Shown: positions 52,489 to 60,676, counted from the stretch's first letter. The stretch is DNA of 64,000 nt from CAZLFA01 sp964558665 (GCA_964558665.1 CAZLFA010000002.1:62001-126000), one strand, 5' to 3'. The notes: generated by a model not told the origin, from the letters alone. Program-made: numbers and translations.

Positions 52489-53709
52489 ATGGAAAAACGT
52501 ACCCTTTATACAAAAGTATGGAAAGAGTTATCCAGCGGCAAATCAATGATTTTTGTTGCAGGCCCCCGGCAGTCAGGCAAGACGACACTTTCCCGGATCA
52601 TTGCCGATACTTTCGCCAACAATCTTTATTTCAACTGGGACATCGCCGGGCACCGGGAAAAGATCCTCCATGACGGGACCTTTTTCACCGGTCTAAAAAG
52701 AAAGGATGCCTCTATTCCGCTCATCATTCTTGATGAAATCCACAAGTATAAAGAGTGGAAAAACTATCTCAAAGGCATCTATGACGAATACTGCGGGGAA
52801 TTTAAATTCCTTATAACAGGCAGCGGCCGCCTGGACCTCTACCAGAAGGGCGGTGATTCTCTGGCCGGCAGATACTTTCTTTTTCACCTTTTCCCGTTTA
52901 CCGTTGCCGAGTTGGCCGGCAGAAATTTAACTTATTCAAAGTTCATGAAAGATCCGCTGATTATTTCTATGACGGAAAACGCTCGTGTCAATGAACTCTG
53001 GCAGCAGCTTTCCGTTTTGTCAGGTTTTCCTGAACCATACCTCTCAGGCCGAGAAACTGTTTATCGCCGTTGGTCCAACACCTATGCAGGACAACTGGTC
53101 AGGGAAGATATCCGCGATCTGACAGGCATCAAAACGATACAGGACATGGAAACACTTTACCACATTCTCCCGTCCCGCATCGGCAGTCCTCTTTCCGTTT
53201 CATCCATAGCAGGCATTCTGAAGTTGTCTTACAACACTGTCCGCAGCTGGCTCAATGTCCTGGAGCGTTTTTATCTGGTCTTCAGCATTCCCACATGGAC
53301 GGGCAGGATATCCCGAGCTATACAGAAGGAAACGAAATACTATCTCTTTGACTACGCGCGGATCAAGGAACCGGCGGCACGTCTCGAAAACATGGTTGCC
53401 GTTGAACTATGGCGGGCGGTGACTATATGGAATGATACCGGTTATGGGAACTTCTCGCTTCATTTTATCAAGGATAAAGAAAAGAGAGAGGTCGATTTTC
53501 TGATCGCTGCTGACAATGAACCGTTTCTTCTGATAGAAGTTAAATTATCGGAGGAACAGACGGTGAAATCCCTAATAGCTTTTCAGAATGCATTGGGGAT
53601 ACCGGCTGTGCAGCTGGTGGAGAGGGCTGACGGATACCGGATCATAAAGAACGGAGCCAACAAAATTCTGATTGCGCCGGCCGGGCAGTGGCTGTCGCAA
53701 CTGCCGTGA
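52489..53709 (+). CDS. AAA_14/DUF4143-family ATPase
   Basis: 406 aa. Walker A GPRQSGKTT (residues ~27-35), Walker B LIILDEIHKYKEWK, sensor LITGSGRLDLYQKGGDSLAGRYFLFHLFPFTVAEL; C-terminal DUF4143 with a winged helix (SVSSIAGILKLSYNTVRSWLNVLERFYLVFSIP) and a PD-(D/E)xK-like end (REVDFLIAADNEPFLLIEVKLS). These proteins are common in anaerobes and accessory regions; the role is unknown, and a link to toxin-antitoxin or mobile elements is suspected. No RBS stands out before ATG 52489. Confidence 0.88.
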   Translation: MEKRTLYTKVWKELSSGKSMIFVAGPRQSGKTTLSRIIADTFANNLYFNWDIAGHREKILHDGTFFTGLKRKDASIPLIILDEIHKYKEWKNYLKGIYDEYCGEFKFLITGSGRLDLYQKGGDSLAGRYFLFHLFPFTVAELAGRNLTYSKFMKDPLIISMTENARVNELWQQLSVLSGFPEPYLSGRETVYRRWSNTYAGQLVREDIRDLTGIKTIQDMETLYHILPSRIGSPLSVSSIAGILKLSYNTVRSWLNVLERFYLVFSIPTWTGRISRAIQKETKYYLFDYARIKEPAARLENMVAVELWRAVTIWNDTGYGNFSLHFIKDKEKREVDFLIAADNEPFLLIEVKLSEEQTVKSLIAFQNALGIPAVQLVERADGYRIIKNGANKILIAPAGQWLSQLP

Positions 53710-53852
53710 AATTATTTTCTTCCGGGATGCGCAAAACAGTCACCGTGATGAAATAAAACGGATCAAACCGTTGAAAGCGGCATAGGATGACTGCAGCGCT
53801 CCGTAACGGGCGGACACAGCCCGGAGCGGTATATCTCACCGCTGCAGTAAAT

Positions 53853-54647
53853 TCATGGTTCAGACTGATCAGCCGGGCGTTGAGGGAAAATCCCGTCGCT
53901 GCTCGTCTGTTTTAGCGCGAGGGCTACAGCAGCACCTGTTGCTGCCGCATTGAGGTAAGGCTCAGGGTCATGGGCGCGATGACCGTTATCGACAAGAAAC
54001 TCTTCAACGCGGGGGCCGAACTTGTCACGAAGACTGACTGCCGCTGCCCTGTCACCAGCCGCGCGCACATTCACCCATCGTTCAACGGAACCCGGCCACC
54101 TGCCCATCCCGTCTACGGAAGGCGGGTCAAGGTATTTGAAGGTCATCGGCGATGCCAGGGGAGACCCGAGAGTGACTAAGGTATGCACCCGCCAATGCGG
54201 ATGATTGCACAACACCGTGTAGGTGAAAACTGTGCCCAGAGAGTGCGCGACTATCACGCGGGTATCATTGCCGATTGCAGCCTCGGCGCGGTCGCACATC
54301 CGGATGCGCAGATCGGGTGTAGTCGCCATTATCGTCACCATATCGATGGTGCGCTCGAAGGCGGCGTCGTTTGCCGCCTGCCCGAGCCCGGCAATTACGT
54401 CGTCACCCGCCAGTTTCGTCAGCATTTCGGCAATGCCCGCCCTTGACTGTTCAAATCTGCGGTCTGCATCAGAGTCGGGTTCACGCCTGAAAAGGTCGCC
54501 ATAGAAAAAGATGCCGACATCGGCGGCATCTACATCGGCGTTGTGATGCCAGAGCCCGTCGCGCAGCGCCGGGAGCCAGCGCGCCTTAAGTTCATGCGGG
54601 CCCCAGAACTCGTTGAATGCCCCGTGTACCAGAACTACTTTTGCCAT
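53853..54647 (-). CDS. alpha/beta-hydrolase (putative serine esterase), probably acquired
   Basis: 264 aa from ATG 54647 (GGGAG, 5-base gap; GTG 54653 is an alternative). KVVLVHGAFNEFWGP oxyanion region, nucleophile elbow VIVAHSLGT, LVTLGSPLASPM and a C-terminal His candidate (VDNGHRAHDPEPYL). The substrate is unknown. The gene is richer in G+C and in Ala/Arg/Asp codons than its neighbours and sits against an IS200/IS605 element, which suggests horizontal transfer, perhaps from a high-GC lineage. Confidence 0.8.
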   Translation of the reverse strand: MAKVVLVHGAFNEFWGPHELKARWLPALRDGLWHHNADVDAADVGIFFYGDLFRREPDSDADRRFEQSRAGIAEMLTKLAGDDVIAGLGQAANDAAFERTIDMVTIMATTPDLRIRMCDRAEAAIGNDTRVIVAHSLGTVFTYTVLCNHPHWRVHTLVTLGSPLASPMTFKYLDPPSVDGMGRWPGSVERWVNVRAAGDRAAAVSLRDKFGPRVEEFLVDNGHRAHDPEPYLNAAATGAAVALALKQTSSDGIFPQRPADQSEP

Positions 54648-54743
54648 AAGCACTCCCTCGCGTCTTTAAGCTTCAATGTGTACGCCGTATCTGATAATGA
54701 AAAAGACACCATGATTGCGCAATTATGTGACACTCCGCACGGG

Positions 54744-55919
54744 TTAAAACCCGACGGCTTCTTGGGCAAACACCCCTGACTTCAGAGTGTTTAGCGCCCA
54801 AAGGGACTGTCCATCCCCACGTTCTAATTCTTGAAGTCCCCGGTTAAGAATATTGATTGCGGCATTATGGTCTCTGTCGAGCGACAGTCCGCAATCAGGA
54901 CATTCTATCCACCGTTGGGACAGCTTCAATTCTTCAAATACATGGCCGCAACGGGAACAGCTTTTGGATGTGTTGGCGGGATCAACTTGCATAAACACGC
55001 GGCCAGCTTCTTCCGCTTTGCTCGCGAGGCGCTGAACAAGATAATTCCAACCCGCATCCAAAATGCTTTTTGAGAGATGGCGGTTTTTGACCATGTTTCT
55101 GATTCTTAGCTTTTCCAATACAACCAGGTCGTTTTTGTCGATTAGCCGGTACGCCTCCTTGTCTAGAAAGTCTTGCCGGCGCCTTTTAATCTTCAAGTGG
55201 TGTAGCCGCAGCAAAGCTACGGCCTTTTTTCTGTTGGAAGAACCTTTCCTTTTTCTGGCAACAGACCGTTGCAGGACACGCAACGTTTTCTCTCCTTCAC
55301 GGTACCACTTGGGATTGTAAACTTTGCGTCCCGCACTGTCGGTCAAAAGGCTGCTGACGCCCACATCTACGCCGACAGCCTTACCTGTAAAAGGCAACGT
55401 TGCAGTCTTTGTTTCACAGGCAAAACATGCGTACCAGCCGTCCGCTTTCCTGATGATGCGCAACGTCCTTGGCTGAGACGGCAGCTCGCGGTGCCACCGG
55501 ACCGCAATTCGCCCGATACCGCTTATCTTGATTCTGCGTCCGTCCAGCCGGAACCCGTTGCCGTATTCCTTCAGTCCGAACGAATCAAATCGCCCGCGTC
55601 CTTTGAAGCGGGGATATCCAGGCTTTTCGCCTATCTTTATCCTTCGGAAGAAAGCGGCAAACGCCTTGTCCAGATCTGCAGCCACTACCTGAAGAATGTG
55701 ACTGTGGATATTCCTGGCTTTAGGATCAATCTCTTTAGCAATCTTGACGTGGCGCAGCTGTTCAACCTTTGAAATAGACCCGCCCGTGAGGGCATAGAAG
55801 GTTTTCCGCTCGCTAAGGCAATTGTTGTAGAACTTTCTGCAGACCTCGATTGTCTGCTCAAGGCGCTGAATCTGTGATTTAGTGGGATAGAGCCTGTAGG
55901 CAAAATTCTTTATCTGCAT
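54744..55919 (-). CDS. tnpB: TnpB RNA-guided endonuclease (IS200/IS605 OrfB)
   Basis: 391 aa; ATG 55919 overlaps the tnpA stop (TGATG). RuvC residues are intact: Asp in VGVDVGVSSLLTD, Glu in LVVLEKLRIRNM, Asp in DRDHNAAINIL. The zinc finger CSRCGHVFEELKLSQRWIECPDCG lies between the last two motifs. N-terminal KNFAYRLYPTKSQIQRLEQ is typical. TnpB cuts DNA using a guide RNA made from the element's right end; the guide would be read from bases just below ~54731. Appears active. Confidence 0.95.
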   Translation of the reverse strand: MQIKNFAYRLYPTKSQIQRLEQTIEVCRKFYNNCLSERKTFYALTGGSISKVEQLRHVKIAKEIDPKARNIHSHILQVVAADLDKAFAAFFRRIKIGEKPGYPRFKGRGRFDSFGLKEYGNGFRLDGRRIKISGIGRIAVRWHRELPSQPRTLRIIRKADGWYACFACETKTATLPFTGKAVGVDVGVSSLLTDSAGRKVYNPKWYREGEKTLRVLQRSVARKRKGSSNRKKAVALLRLHHLKIKRRRQDFLDKEAYRLIDKNDLVVLEKLRIRNMVKNRHLSKSILDAGWNYLVQRLASKAEEAGRVFMQVDPANTSKSCSRCGHVFEELKLSQRWIECPDCGLSLDRDHNAAINILNRGLQELERGDGQSLWALNTLKSGVFAQEAVGF

Positions 55920-56308
55920 CAGATGCCCTTTTGTGCTTCGATGTAACTGGCAATGGTTTCCTGGGAAACATTGCCGGCAGTGGAAGCAAAATATGATCTT
56001 GTCCACATTGACGGCAGTCTGTGCAGCTCAGGGTATTTTGCCCGAAGCAAGTTTGCTGTGCTGCCTTTCAATTCCTTAACCACTTCCGCTGCCGAGTTGG
56101 ATGGAAATACCCTGACAAACAGGTGAATGTGGTCTGGCTGAATCGCAAGCTTGAGAATGCCCCAGCCCCTTATATTACATCGATCGCGCAATATGTCTTC
56201 GCAATCCTTTGCTATCGGCCCACGGAGAACTGGCTTCCTCCTTTTGGGGCACCATATTAGATGGTATATGATGAGGTGTACTCTGTGTTCGTCTCGTTGA
56301 TAATTCAT
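55919..56308 (-). CDS. tnpA: TnpA, HUH-family Y1 transposase of IS200/IS605
   Basis: 129 aa. HLIIYHLIWCPKRRKPVL start, HUH metal motif in QPDHIHLFVRVFP, LLRAKYPEL, SMWTRSYFASTAGNVSQETIASYIEAQKG with the catalytic Tyr in YIEAQ. It moves the element as single-stranded DNA. Start ATG 56308, no obvious RBS. All key residues present, so the element may still be mobile. Confidence 0.95.
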   Translation of the reverse strand: MNYQRDEHRVHLIIYHLIWCPKRRKPVLRGPIAKDCEDILRDRCNIRGWGILKLAIQPDHIHLFVRVFPSNSAAEVVKELKGSTANLLRAKYPELHRLPSMWTRSYFASTAGNVSQETIASYIEAQKGI

Positions 56309-56568
56309 GTTGATAATATATATTATATCAACACATAAATCAACATTTATTTCGGCTATCCGCCAGGGTTAAAACCCGGCGGCTTGCGCCGAAGTGAGCA
56401 GTTGTTCTCTGTCAATGAGAAGCCACTGAAGGAACAACTCTCAGATGCGGCGGTAAATTGATCCGGATTCGAGATCCGCATGACGCTTGACGTATTTCAT
56501 CATTGGAGTAATAATTACCGGTGTATAACGACATCGAACAAGGAAAAACAGCGAAGGAGGAGTACACA

Positions 56569-57327
56569 GTGAGCACTCTGGAAAGAGCGATTGAAATAGC
56601 GAAAGCCGCCCATGATGGTCAGAAGAACAAGGATGGAACCCCGTACATCACGCATCCGTTCAAGCTCATGGAAAGCATGGACACCACCGATGAAAAGATC
56701 GCCGCCATCCTGCATGATGTTGTAGAAGACTCGGACGTGACGATTGAAGACCTGCGGGCGGAAGGCTTTTCGGAGACTATTCTCAGTGTTGTCGACACCC
56801 TGACGCACAAGCCGGATGAATCTTATTCAGACTATATCAAGAGGGTTGCCGGCAATCCCATCACAAGAAAAATCAAGAAGGCCGATTTGAAGGACAACAT
56901 GGATCAGCGCAGAATTCCCAATCCGACGGACAAGGACAGAAGCAGAATTAAAAAATACGAGGAGGCCTATAAAGTAATCCAAAGCGCCAAGAACACCTAT
57001 ACCGTCTATGTGGATGACAACTACCATTACATGGATGAAAGCGAACGCTACAAGCAGGGAGTATATCACAGTTGCGAGGAGGCCGTCGCCGTCTGCAAAA
57101 GAATAGTCGAGGAGTCGCTGCAGGAATCTGTTGAGCCGGGCAAGAAGGAAGAAGACTGTTATGCAGGCTACACAATGTTCGGCGATGACCCCTGGATATC
57201 TTGCGATGAGAATCCGCGCACCTGTAATTTCAGCGCCTGGACTTACGCCCGGGAAAGAATCAGTGAGATGTTCAGACAGGCAAAAGAGAGTTATTCAACC
57301 GGCACAAAGCGGGGGAAAATGAAGTGA
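56569..57327 (+). CDS. HD-domain hydrolase of the SpoT/MESH1 type with extra C-terminal domain
   Basis: 252 aa from GTG 56569, chosen because AAGGAGG lies 8 bases upstream; an upstream GTG (56521) has none. HD residues: AAHDGQKNKDGTPYITHP, ILHDVVEDSDVT, KKADLKDNMDQRR, as in (p)ppGpp hydrolases and MESH1. The synthetase half of SpoT is absent. From ~residue 155 a second, unrecognised domain (YTVYVDDNYHYMDESERYKQGVYHSCEEAVAVC ... CYAGYTMFGDDPWISCDENPRTCNFSAWTYAR) follows. Likely hydrolyses an alarmone or related nucleotide. Its 3' end is duplicated at 58026. Confidence 0.87.
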   Translation: MSTLERAIEIAKAAHDGQKNKDGTPYITHPFKLMESMDTTDEKIAAILHDVVEDSDVTIEDLRAEGFSETILSVVDTLTHKPDESYSDYIKRVAGNPITRKIKKADLKDNMDQRRIPNPTDKDRSRIKKYEEAYKVIQSAKNTYTVYVDDNYHYMDESERYKQGVYHSCEEAVAVCKRIVEESLQESVEPGKKEEDCYAGYTMFGDDPWISCDENPRTCNFSAWTYARERISEMFRQAKESYSTGTKRGKMK

Positions 57328-57345
57328 ACGAAAAAAATATGAAAC
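57178..57345 (+). repeat. 3' end of the HD gene, duplicated at 58026-58192
   Basis: About 165 bp, roughly 90 % identical to 58026-58192, with a constant 848-bp offset. The two copies bracket the first BrnT-type toxin-antitoxin pair. Confidence 0.85.
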
Positions 57346-57518
57346 TGCGCCGCAGACAAGATGCACACTCTTAAGACAATGGCAGCAGCCAGTAGGGAGC
57401 AGGGCGATCCTCCCCGGGATCATCCAATTATGTCTTGTTAATGACTGTCAACTATATTATATTAAAACCAAGCTTTTGAATGGTTGTGAGACAACTCCAG
57501 GCCGAAGAGGAATTAATA

Positions 57519-57818
57519 TTGCGGTATAATTTTGAATGGGACCCTGAAAAAGCAAGAATGAACTCTCGCAAGCACAAAGTTGCCTTTGAAAAAGCTGCGG
57601 AGGTATTCTTAGATAAATTAGCTGTTTCAATATTTGATGAGGACCATAGTATTGATGAAGATCGGTGGGTAACGATGGGCAGAGACAGAGATGATAAGTT
57701 GCTGGTTGTCGTGCATACCTTTGCTGCACAGGGCAGAGACAAGAGGAGAATTCGTATCATCTCCGCGCGGAAAGCAACATTGAAGGAAACAAAACAATAT
57801 GAAGGTGAAATGCCATGA
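57519..57818 (+). CDS. brnT: BrnT-family toxin 1
   Basis: 99 aa from TTG 57519 (GAAGAGGAA upstream); ATG 57480 in the same frame is an alternative. FEWDPEKARMNSRKHKVAFEKAAEVFLD, RWVTMGRDRDDKLLVVVHTF, RRIRIISARKATLKETKQYEG match BrnT, a RelE-fold ribonuclease that blocks translation. Stop overlaps the antitoxin start (ATGA). Confidence 0.85.
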   Translation: MRYNFEWDPEKARMNSRKHKVAFEKAAEVFLDKLAVSIFDEDHSIDEDRWVTMGRDRDDKLLVVVHTFAAQGRDKRRIRIISARKATLKETKQYEGEMP

Positions 57819-58012
57819 AGAAAGAATATAATTTTTCAAAGGGGGAGAGGGGTAAGTTTTTCAGGCCGGATATTCAGTTGAATGTGCCCGTTTATCTGGA
57901 GCCGGATGTGAAGAAATATTTCCCCGATTCAGATGCAGTGAATGAAGCGCTCCGTTGTTTGCTGCCTTTGTTAGGAAAAAAGAAAACAAAACCCTCCGCG
58001 AAGCATATCTAA
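57815..58012 (+). CDS. antitoxin of BrnT pair 1 (FSKGxRGKF type, CopG-like)
   Basis: 65 aa. YNFSKGERGKFFRPDIQLNVPVYLEPDVKKYF followed by an amphipathic helix is the usual partner of this BrnT subgroup and differs from classical BrnA. 4-bp overlap with the toxin gene means coupled translation. It probably neutralises the toxin and represses the operon. The C-terminus (LLGKKKTKPSAKHI) is short. Confidence 0.8.
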   Translation: MKKEYNFSKGERGKFFRPDIQLNVPVYLEPDVKKYFPDSDAVNEALRCLLPLLGKKKTKPSAKHI

Positions 58013-58025
58013 TATTATTTGCCAG

Positions 58026-58192
58026 TTCGGCGATGACCCCTGGATATCCTGCGATGAGAATCCGTGCACCTGTAATTTCAGCGCCTGGACTTATGCCAGG
58101 GAAAGAATCAGTGAGATGTTCAGACAGGCAAAAGAAAGTGATTCAACCGGTACCAGGCGGAGGAAAAAGAAGTGAACGAAAAAATAACTGAA
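58026..58192 (+). pseudogene. duplicated 3' fragment of the HD-domain gene
   Basis: Begins TTCGGCGATGACCCCTGGAT and keeps the HD gene's reading frame (FGDDPWISCDENPCTCNFSAWTYARERISEMFRQAKESDSTGTRRRKKK) to TGA 58173-58175, but has no start or 5' part. Confidence 0.85.
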
Positions 58193-58201
58193 ACGGCAAT
58201 A

Positions 58202-58335
58202 TAACGGCAATAAAATACATAATGAAGACCTTCACCTGAAATAGCCGCGATTCCTAGTTTGTCGCCCCGCATGGCAGCAAACTTTCTGCTTAGGCCTTTT
58301 CCCTGCCTTCCTGGTAAGTATTTCTTTTCTCACTT
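58202..58335. repeat. direct repeat bracketing the second BrnT pair, copy 1
   Basis: About 135 bp, roughly 90 % identical to 59249-59382, including TTTGTCGCCCCGCATGGCAG. On the minus strand the second copy encodes an open run (EGMEKAEAESLLPCGATNWESRLFR), which here is broken by stops, so it is probably the eroded tail of a lost gene. Confidence 0.75.
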
Positions 58336-58612
58336 CTCCAATTTCGATAATATTTTGATCCACTCGATAGCTTTGGTTTTATCTCTGGAATCATGGATTA
58401 TCTCTGGAAATCCTACTGATTCGCCTTTGTCATTCTTCTCGTACTTCAGAATTCTCACCAGCTAAGTCGTGATTTCGCACTGGCCGAAAGGTGAGTTGCC
58501 GGGCGGAGCAGCAAAGACCAGATATAGTGTCAACAAACTTCGGTATTGCCTGTGTGATGTACTTTATAGAAATTGTGAGAGATGTGTTCACATCATATTT
58601 CTCTACGCGCAT
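58330..58612 (-). pseudogene. degenerate gene fragment, unknown family
   Basis: The minus strand encodes MRVEKYDVNTSLTISIKYIT at 58612, then, after a frame change and an in-frame TAG, VFAAPPGNSPFGQCEITT and LVRILKYEKNDKGESVGFPEIIHDSRDK, ending at TGA 58332-58330. The pieces read like protein but no single frame joins them. Upstream of it lies the second BrnT pair in the opposite orientation. Confidence 0.5.
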
Positions 58613-58674
58613 CCACGCCGATGATAAATAATAATTTCCCTTGTAGTGTGTATAAATATATGTATAATTAATCC

Positions 58675-58944
58675 ATGCAATTCATATGGGATGAAAAGAA
58701 ACGGCAATCAAACTTGAAAAAGCACGGCCTGGATTTCAAAGATGCGCATTCGACATTCGCCGGCGCCATCTTCACTTTTGCCGATACCAGGTATGACTAT
58801 GGAGAAAATAGTTTCGTAACACTTGGATTGCTCGGTATTGATGTAGTTGTTATTGTCCACACCGAATATGAAGATGAAATTCGCATTATCTCCATGAGAA
58901 AAGGAACGAAAAATGAGCAAAAAATCTACTTTGAAAACATCTAA
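58675..58944 (+). CDS. brnT: BrnT-family toxin 2
   Basis: 89 aa. MQFIWDEKKRQSNLKKHGLDFKDAHSTFAG, RYDYGENSFVTLGLLG, EDEIRIISMRKGTKNEQKIYFEN are canonical BrnT segments (RelE-like ribonuclease toxin). Only distantly related to toxin 1. The 3' end overlaps the antitoxin gene by 32 bp. Confidence 0.93.
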   Translation: MQFIWDEKKRQSNLKKHGLDFKDAHSTFAGAIFTFADTRYDYGENSFVTLGLLGIDVVVIVHTEYEDEIRIISMRKGTKNEQKIYFENI

Positions 58945-59200
58945 TCGGTTTGATGAATATCCTGAAATCACCCAGACGGATATTGACCGTGCCCGTTTCC
59001 GCGTCAATCTTCAAGATGCACCCCGCAAGCAGCGAGTCAATATTATGCTCGATACCGGCATCATTGCCTTTTTTAAGGCTAGAGCAGGCAAACGCGGTTA
59101 TCAGACGCTGATTAATACGGCACTGAAAAAGGCAATTTATAATGAGGAACTTGAAACGACACTTCGCCGCATCTTAAGGGAAGAACTGAAGACTTCTTAA
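58913..59200 (+). CDS. brnA: BrnA-family antitoxin 2
   Basis: 95 aa. N-terminal toxin-binding part (SNRFDEYPEITQTDIDRARFRVN), ribbon-helix-helix (RVNIMLDTGIIAFFKARAGKRGYQTLINTALKKAI). Neutralises BrnT and represses the operon. ATG lies within the toxin gene, allowing coupled expression. Confidence 0.92.
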   Translation: MSKKSTLKTSNRFDEYPEITQTDIDRARFRVNLQDAPRKQRVNIMLDTGIIAFFKARAGKRGYQTLINTALKKAIYNEELETTLRRILREELKTS

Positions 59201-59248
59201 CACCCCCTTGATCTAGAAACACCTTGAAACAAAAGGCAACAATTAATT

Positions 59249-59382
59249 TAACGGCAATAAAAGACAAAATAAAAACCTTCACCTGAATAGCCGCGATTCC
59301 CAGTTTGTCGCCCCGCATGGCAGCAAACTTTCTGCTTCGGCCTTTTCCATGCCTTCCTGGTAAGTATTTCTTTTCTCACTTT
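59249..59382. repeat. direct repeat bracketing the second BrnT pair, copy 2
   Basis: Partner of 58202-58335, same orientation, about 1.05 kb apart. Confidence 0.75.
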
Positions 59383-59434
59383 CTACAATAAGGTTGCAGA
59401 TAAATTAGCGCAAAAACCTGCATAAAAAATAATG

Positions 59435-59450
59435 CGACATACGTATGTCG
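59435..59450. promoter_or_regulatory. candidate WYL-regulator operator, copy 2 (perfect palindrome)
   Basis: CGACATACGTATGTCG, a perfect 16-bp palindrome, preceded by AAAATAATG and 163 bp upstream of the ARPP-1 ATG. The site before the WYL gene (49160-49175) shares 13 left-side and 12 right-side bases. Confidence 0.65.
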
Positions 59451-59535
59451 TTGCGCTCTTGAATTATTCCTGAACAACAAATAAGGTTGCACCGAAACTA
59501 AGAGTTGGTCGTGAAAAAAAGTTAACGGCCATGTA

Positions 59536-59567
59536 TCGCCGGGTAATTCCGGCGACTTATTTTTTTG
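59536..59567 (+). terminator. terminator/attenuator in the ARPP-1 leader
   Basis: Perfect TCGCCGG/CCGGCGA stem, 6-base loop, then TTATTTTTTT, 46 bp before the ARPP-1 start. Either ends transcripts from the toxin-antitoxin side or attenuates the operon. Confidence 0.7.
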
Positions 59568-59612
59568 AGAGCGGTCGATAAGGCTGAGAGGTTGACCGGG
59601 AAAGGGGGACCA

Positions 59613-60596
59613 ATGAACGAGATTGTCGGCAATTATGTCTCCGGCATGCAGTTGGGGGAACTGCAGTTGTATGAAAACATCGGTATTGTTCCGCTGTTTG
59701 CGGGTGGCGAGAACGGCTTCGCCTACCTTACGATGAAGGAGGCAATGGATCAGGAACTTATGCGGGTGATGGAGATCAGCGAAGGCGGCTCCGTTCCGGA
59801 ACTGAGAGTGATAAACAAGGCGGACATGCCGGTGCTGATTCTCGACGGCGAGGAGCTTATGGGCGCCAAGCAGAACAGGGTACTTAACACCAGCATCCTG
59901 CTCAAGGCCATGTCCGATACGGTCATCCCCGTGAGCTGTACCGAGCACGGGCGCTGGTCGTACCGGTCGCGCAGTTTTGAAGACTCCGGCATCATGATGT
60001 CGCACAAACTGAGGCATATCAAGATGGCCTCGGTGAAGAGATCGCTGGAGCTGGGCGGGCGCCATGCATCGGATCAGGGGGCCATCTGGGACGGCATTGC
60101 AGAGCATGCGGTCCAGCACAATGTGCATTCGCCGACGGGGGCAATGAAGGACATACATGAATCGCGGGTGGAAGACCTCACCAACTGTATGCGGCATTTT
60201 CCTCGCCAGCCACGGCAGAAGGGCCTCATGGCGCTGGTGAACGGCAGGGTTGCCGGCATGGATGTCATCTCAAGGGAAGGGGCATTCAGCGTCCTCCATG
60301 AGAAGCTGGTAAAGAGCTATGTGATCGACGCCATGATCCAGAAGAAAGCGAGGCATGCGGCGCCGTCACTGGATAAGGCACGCGCTTTCCTGGATAAAAT
60401 CAGGAAGTGCGGCGAGCAGCAGTACCAGTCGCCGGGGCACGGTTTCGACTACCGGTACGAGGGAAGGAATCTGGTAGGTTCCGCCCTGGTTCATGAAGAT
60501 CATGTCATTCACATGGCGTTCTTCATGGAAGACAGGCCGGACAACGCCGGAGATATGTCAGGCAGTTCCAGGAGGAGGCAGTTCAGGTCAGGGTAA
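59613..60596 (+). CDS. ARPP-1 domain protein (DUF6569)
   Basis: 327 aa from ATG 59613 (AAAGGGGG, 4-base gap). Matches the ARPP-1 family (ARG and phosphatase-associated protein): YENIGIVPLFAGGENGFAYLTMKEAMDQELMRVMEISEGGSVPELRVINKADMPVLILDGEELMGAKQNRVLNTSILLKAMSDTVIPVSCTEHGRWSYRSRSF. The family is predicted, from gene neighbourhoods, to act in NAD/ADP-ribose metabolism; the activity is unproven. Here it heads a series with a dual-specificity phosphatase and an ADP-ribosylglycohydrolase, matching that association. Confidence 0.82.
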   Translation: MNEIVGNYVSGMQLGELQLYENIGIVPLFAGGENGFAYLTMKEAMDQELMRVMEISEGGSVPELRVINKADMPVLILDGEELMGAKQNRVLNTSILLKAMSDTVIPVSCTEHGRWSYRSRSFEDSGIMMSHKLRHIKMASVKRSLELGGRHASDQGAIWDGIAEHAVQHNVHSPTGAMKDIHESRVEDLTNCMRHFPRQPRQKGLMALVNGRVAGMDVISREGAFSVLHEKLVKSYVIDAMIQKKARHAAPSLDKARAFLDKIRKCGEQQYQSPGHGFDYRYEGRNLVGSALVHEDHVIHMAFFMEDRPDNAGDMSGSSRRRQFRSG

Positions 60597-60676
60597 TCAC
60601 ATATGCCGGGGCGGCGGTCCGGTTGAACCTGCCGTTCCGGTCCATCCGCAATTCAACCAAAGGGGGGGGCACAATC

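Larger units (their letters stand above)
54725..56400 (-). mobile_element. IS200/IS605-family insertion sequence (tnpA-tnpB)
   Basis: Minus-strand element. Both ends carry the same subterminal hairpin: at the left-end side CCGCC-AGGGTTAAAACCC-GGCGG (56360-56382), at the right-end side CGGGTTAAAACCCG (54740-54753). The latter overlaps the tnpB stop codon, as expected where tnpB 3' sequence also encodes the guide RNA scaffold. A near-palindrome GTTGAT...ATCAAC lies at 56309-56332 before tnpA. Exact cleavage sites not determined. Confidence 0.85.

Noticed and set aside
58202..59382. Riboswitch in the ~135-bp repeats
   Set aside because: The second copy contains an uninterrupted protein-like frame on the minus strand and no known riboswitch core was found; gene-tail remnant is simpler.
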